A stretch of 64,000 nucleotides of DNA, from contig CAZUGO010000014.1 of assembly GCA_964619935.1 (NCBI GenBank), positions 1-64,000 of the forward strand, given 5' to 3'. The stretch is from CAZUGO01 sp964619935 (GTDB lineage: Bacteria; Planctomycetota; Phycisphaerae; UBA1845; CAIVHJ01). This document shows positions 63,837 through 64,000 of the stretch, piece after piece. The number at the start of each line of letters is the position of its first letter. Position 1 is the stretch's first letter. Both the position numbers and the translations under genes were made by a program. Under the pieces are notes generated by a model. It did not search any database and had not been told where the DNA came from. It saw only the letters and a list, made by a program, of their open reading frames with translations.

Positions 63837-64000
63837 CTGGAGCAGACAAGTCCTAGAATAGCGGAGCCGCCGACCGAAAGTCAAAGCGCTGATTGGGATC
63901 CGGCGAGCGGCGGTCACCCATCGCGGACCCAACGGATCCTCAATCCCCCATTTCCGGGCCCGCTTCGTCCGAAAACCAGCCCGCAGTGGACTTAACTATT

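Overview
This window is about 64 kb of GC-rich bacterial chromosome, densely coding on both strands, with no rRNA, tRNA, transposase, integrase or CRISPR array that I could recognise. A Kdo transferase, secreted and lipobox proteins, a diacetamido-sugar gene trio and RND/MMPL transport point to a diderm. The 1290-residue SecA with extra cysteines, a giant FG-GAP lipoprotein with a Gly-Asn linker, an EF-G2-like factor and a large signalling island with output-less receivers together suggest Planctomycetota (possibly Phycisphaerae). That assignment is an inference from gene style, not from a marker search.

Layout. 0.2-8 kb (minus): secA, a coupled SEC-C mini-protein, kdtA and acs, ending at a clear intrinsic terminator. 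8.2-13 kb (minus): FG-GAP/EF-hand lipoprotein. 13.2-20.1 kb (plus): glcDEF-like glycolate oxidase overlapping a ferritin, then an M28 aminopeptidase with PDZ domain and a 4HBT thioesterase. 20.5-23.3 kb (minus): class II (B12-dependent) ribonucleotide reductase, with two NrdR-box-like palindromes 31 bp apart upstream. 23.7-23.8 kb: an AT-rich block of tandem and inverted repeats in non-coding DNA. 24-27.8 kb: LolA-like protein and HAD phosphatase (minus), then a membrane protein, a HisN-type phosphatase and an FMN reductase (plus). 27.9-35 kb: YdeP-type molybdopterin oxidoreductase divergent from comEC, which overlaps tail-to-tail with an MMPL transporter. 35-40.7 kb: GNAT and aspartate aminotransferase (minus), EF-G2-like factor (plus), then rpiB and a TsaC/LMW-phosphatase fusion (minus).

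41.1-47.7 kb is a two-component island: three histidine kinases and five receiver domains carried on free-standing or tandem receiver proteins or on a hybrid kinase, with no DNA-binding output. 47.8-50.7 kb holds a Gfo/Idh dehydrogenase, a hexapeptide acetyltransferase and a DegT aminotransferase, a combination used for acetamido-sugar nucleotides. 50.7-52.2 kb is an S41-like protein. 52.4-57.3 kb (minus) is a complete 2-oxoacid dehydrogenase operon (E1 alpha, E1 beta, E2, E3). Upstream on the same strand are PaaC-like and PaaD-like genes without PaaA, PaaB or PaaE. 58.9-63.8 kb (plus) has a zinc-ribbon membrane protein, two secreted YHS-domain proteins, and the coupled NAD-salvage pair pncB-pncA.

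Many gene pairs overlap by ATGA, GTGA or TGATG junctions, so translational coupling is common here. The observations I rate highest are the receiver/kinase island without output domains, the TsaC-phosphatase fusion bearing the arginine-phosphatase signature threonine, the AT-rich repeat block near 23.7 kb, the NrdR-box pair, the repeat-expanded SecA with its SEC-C satellite, and the orphan PaaC/PaaD pair.
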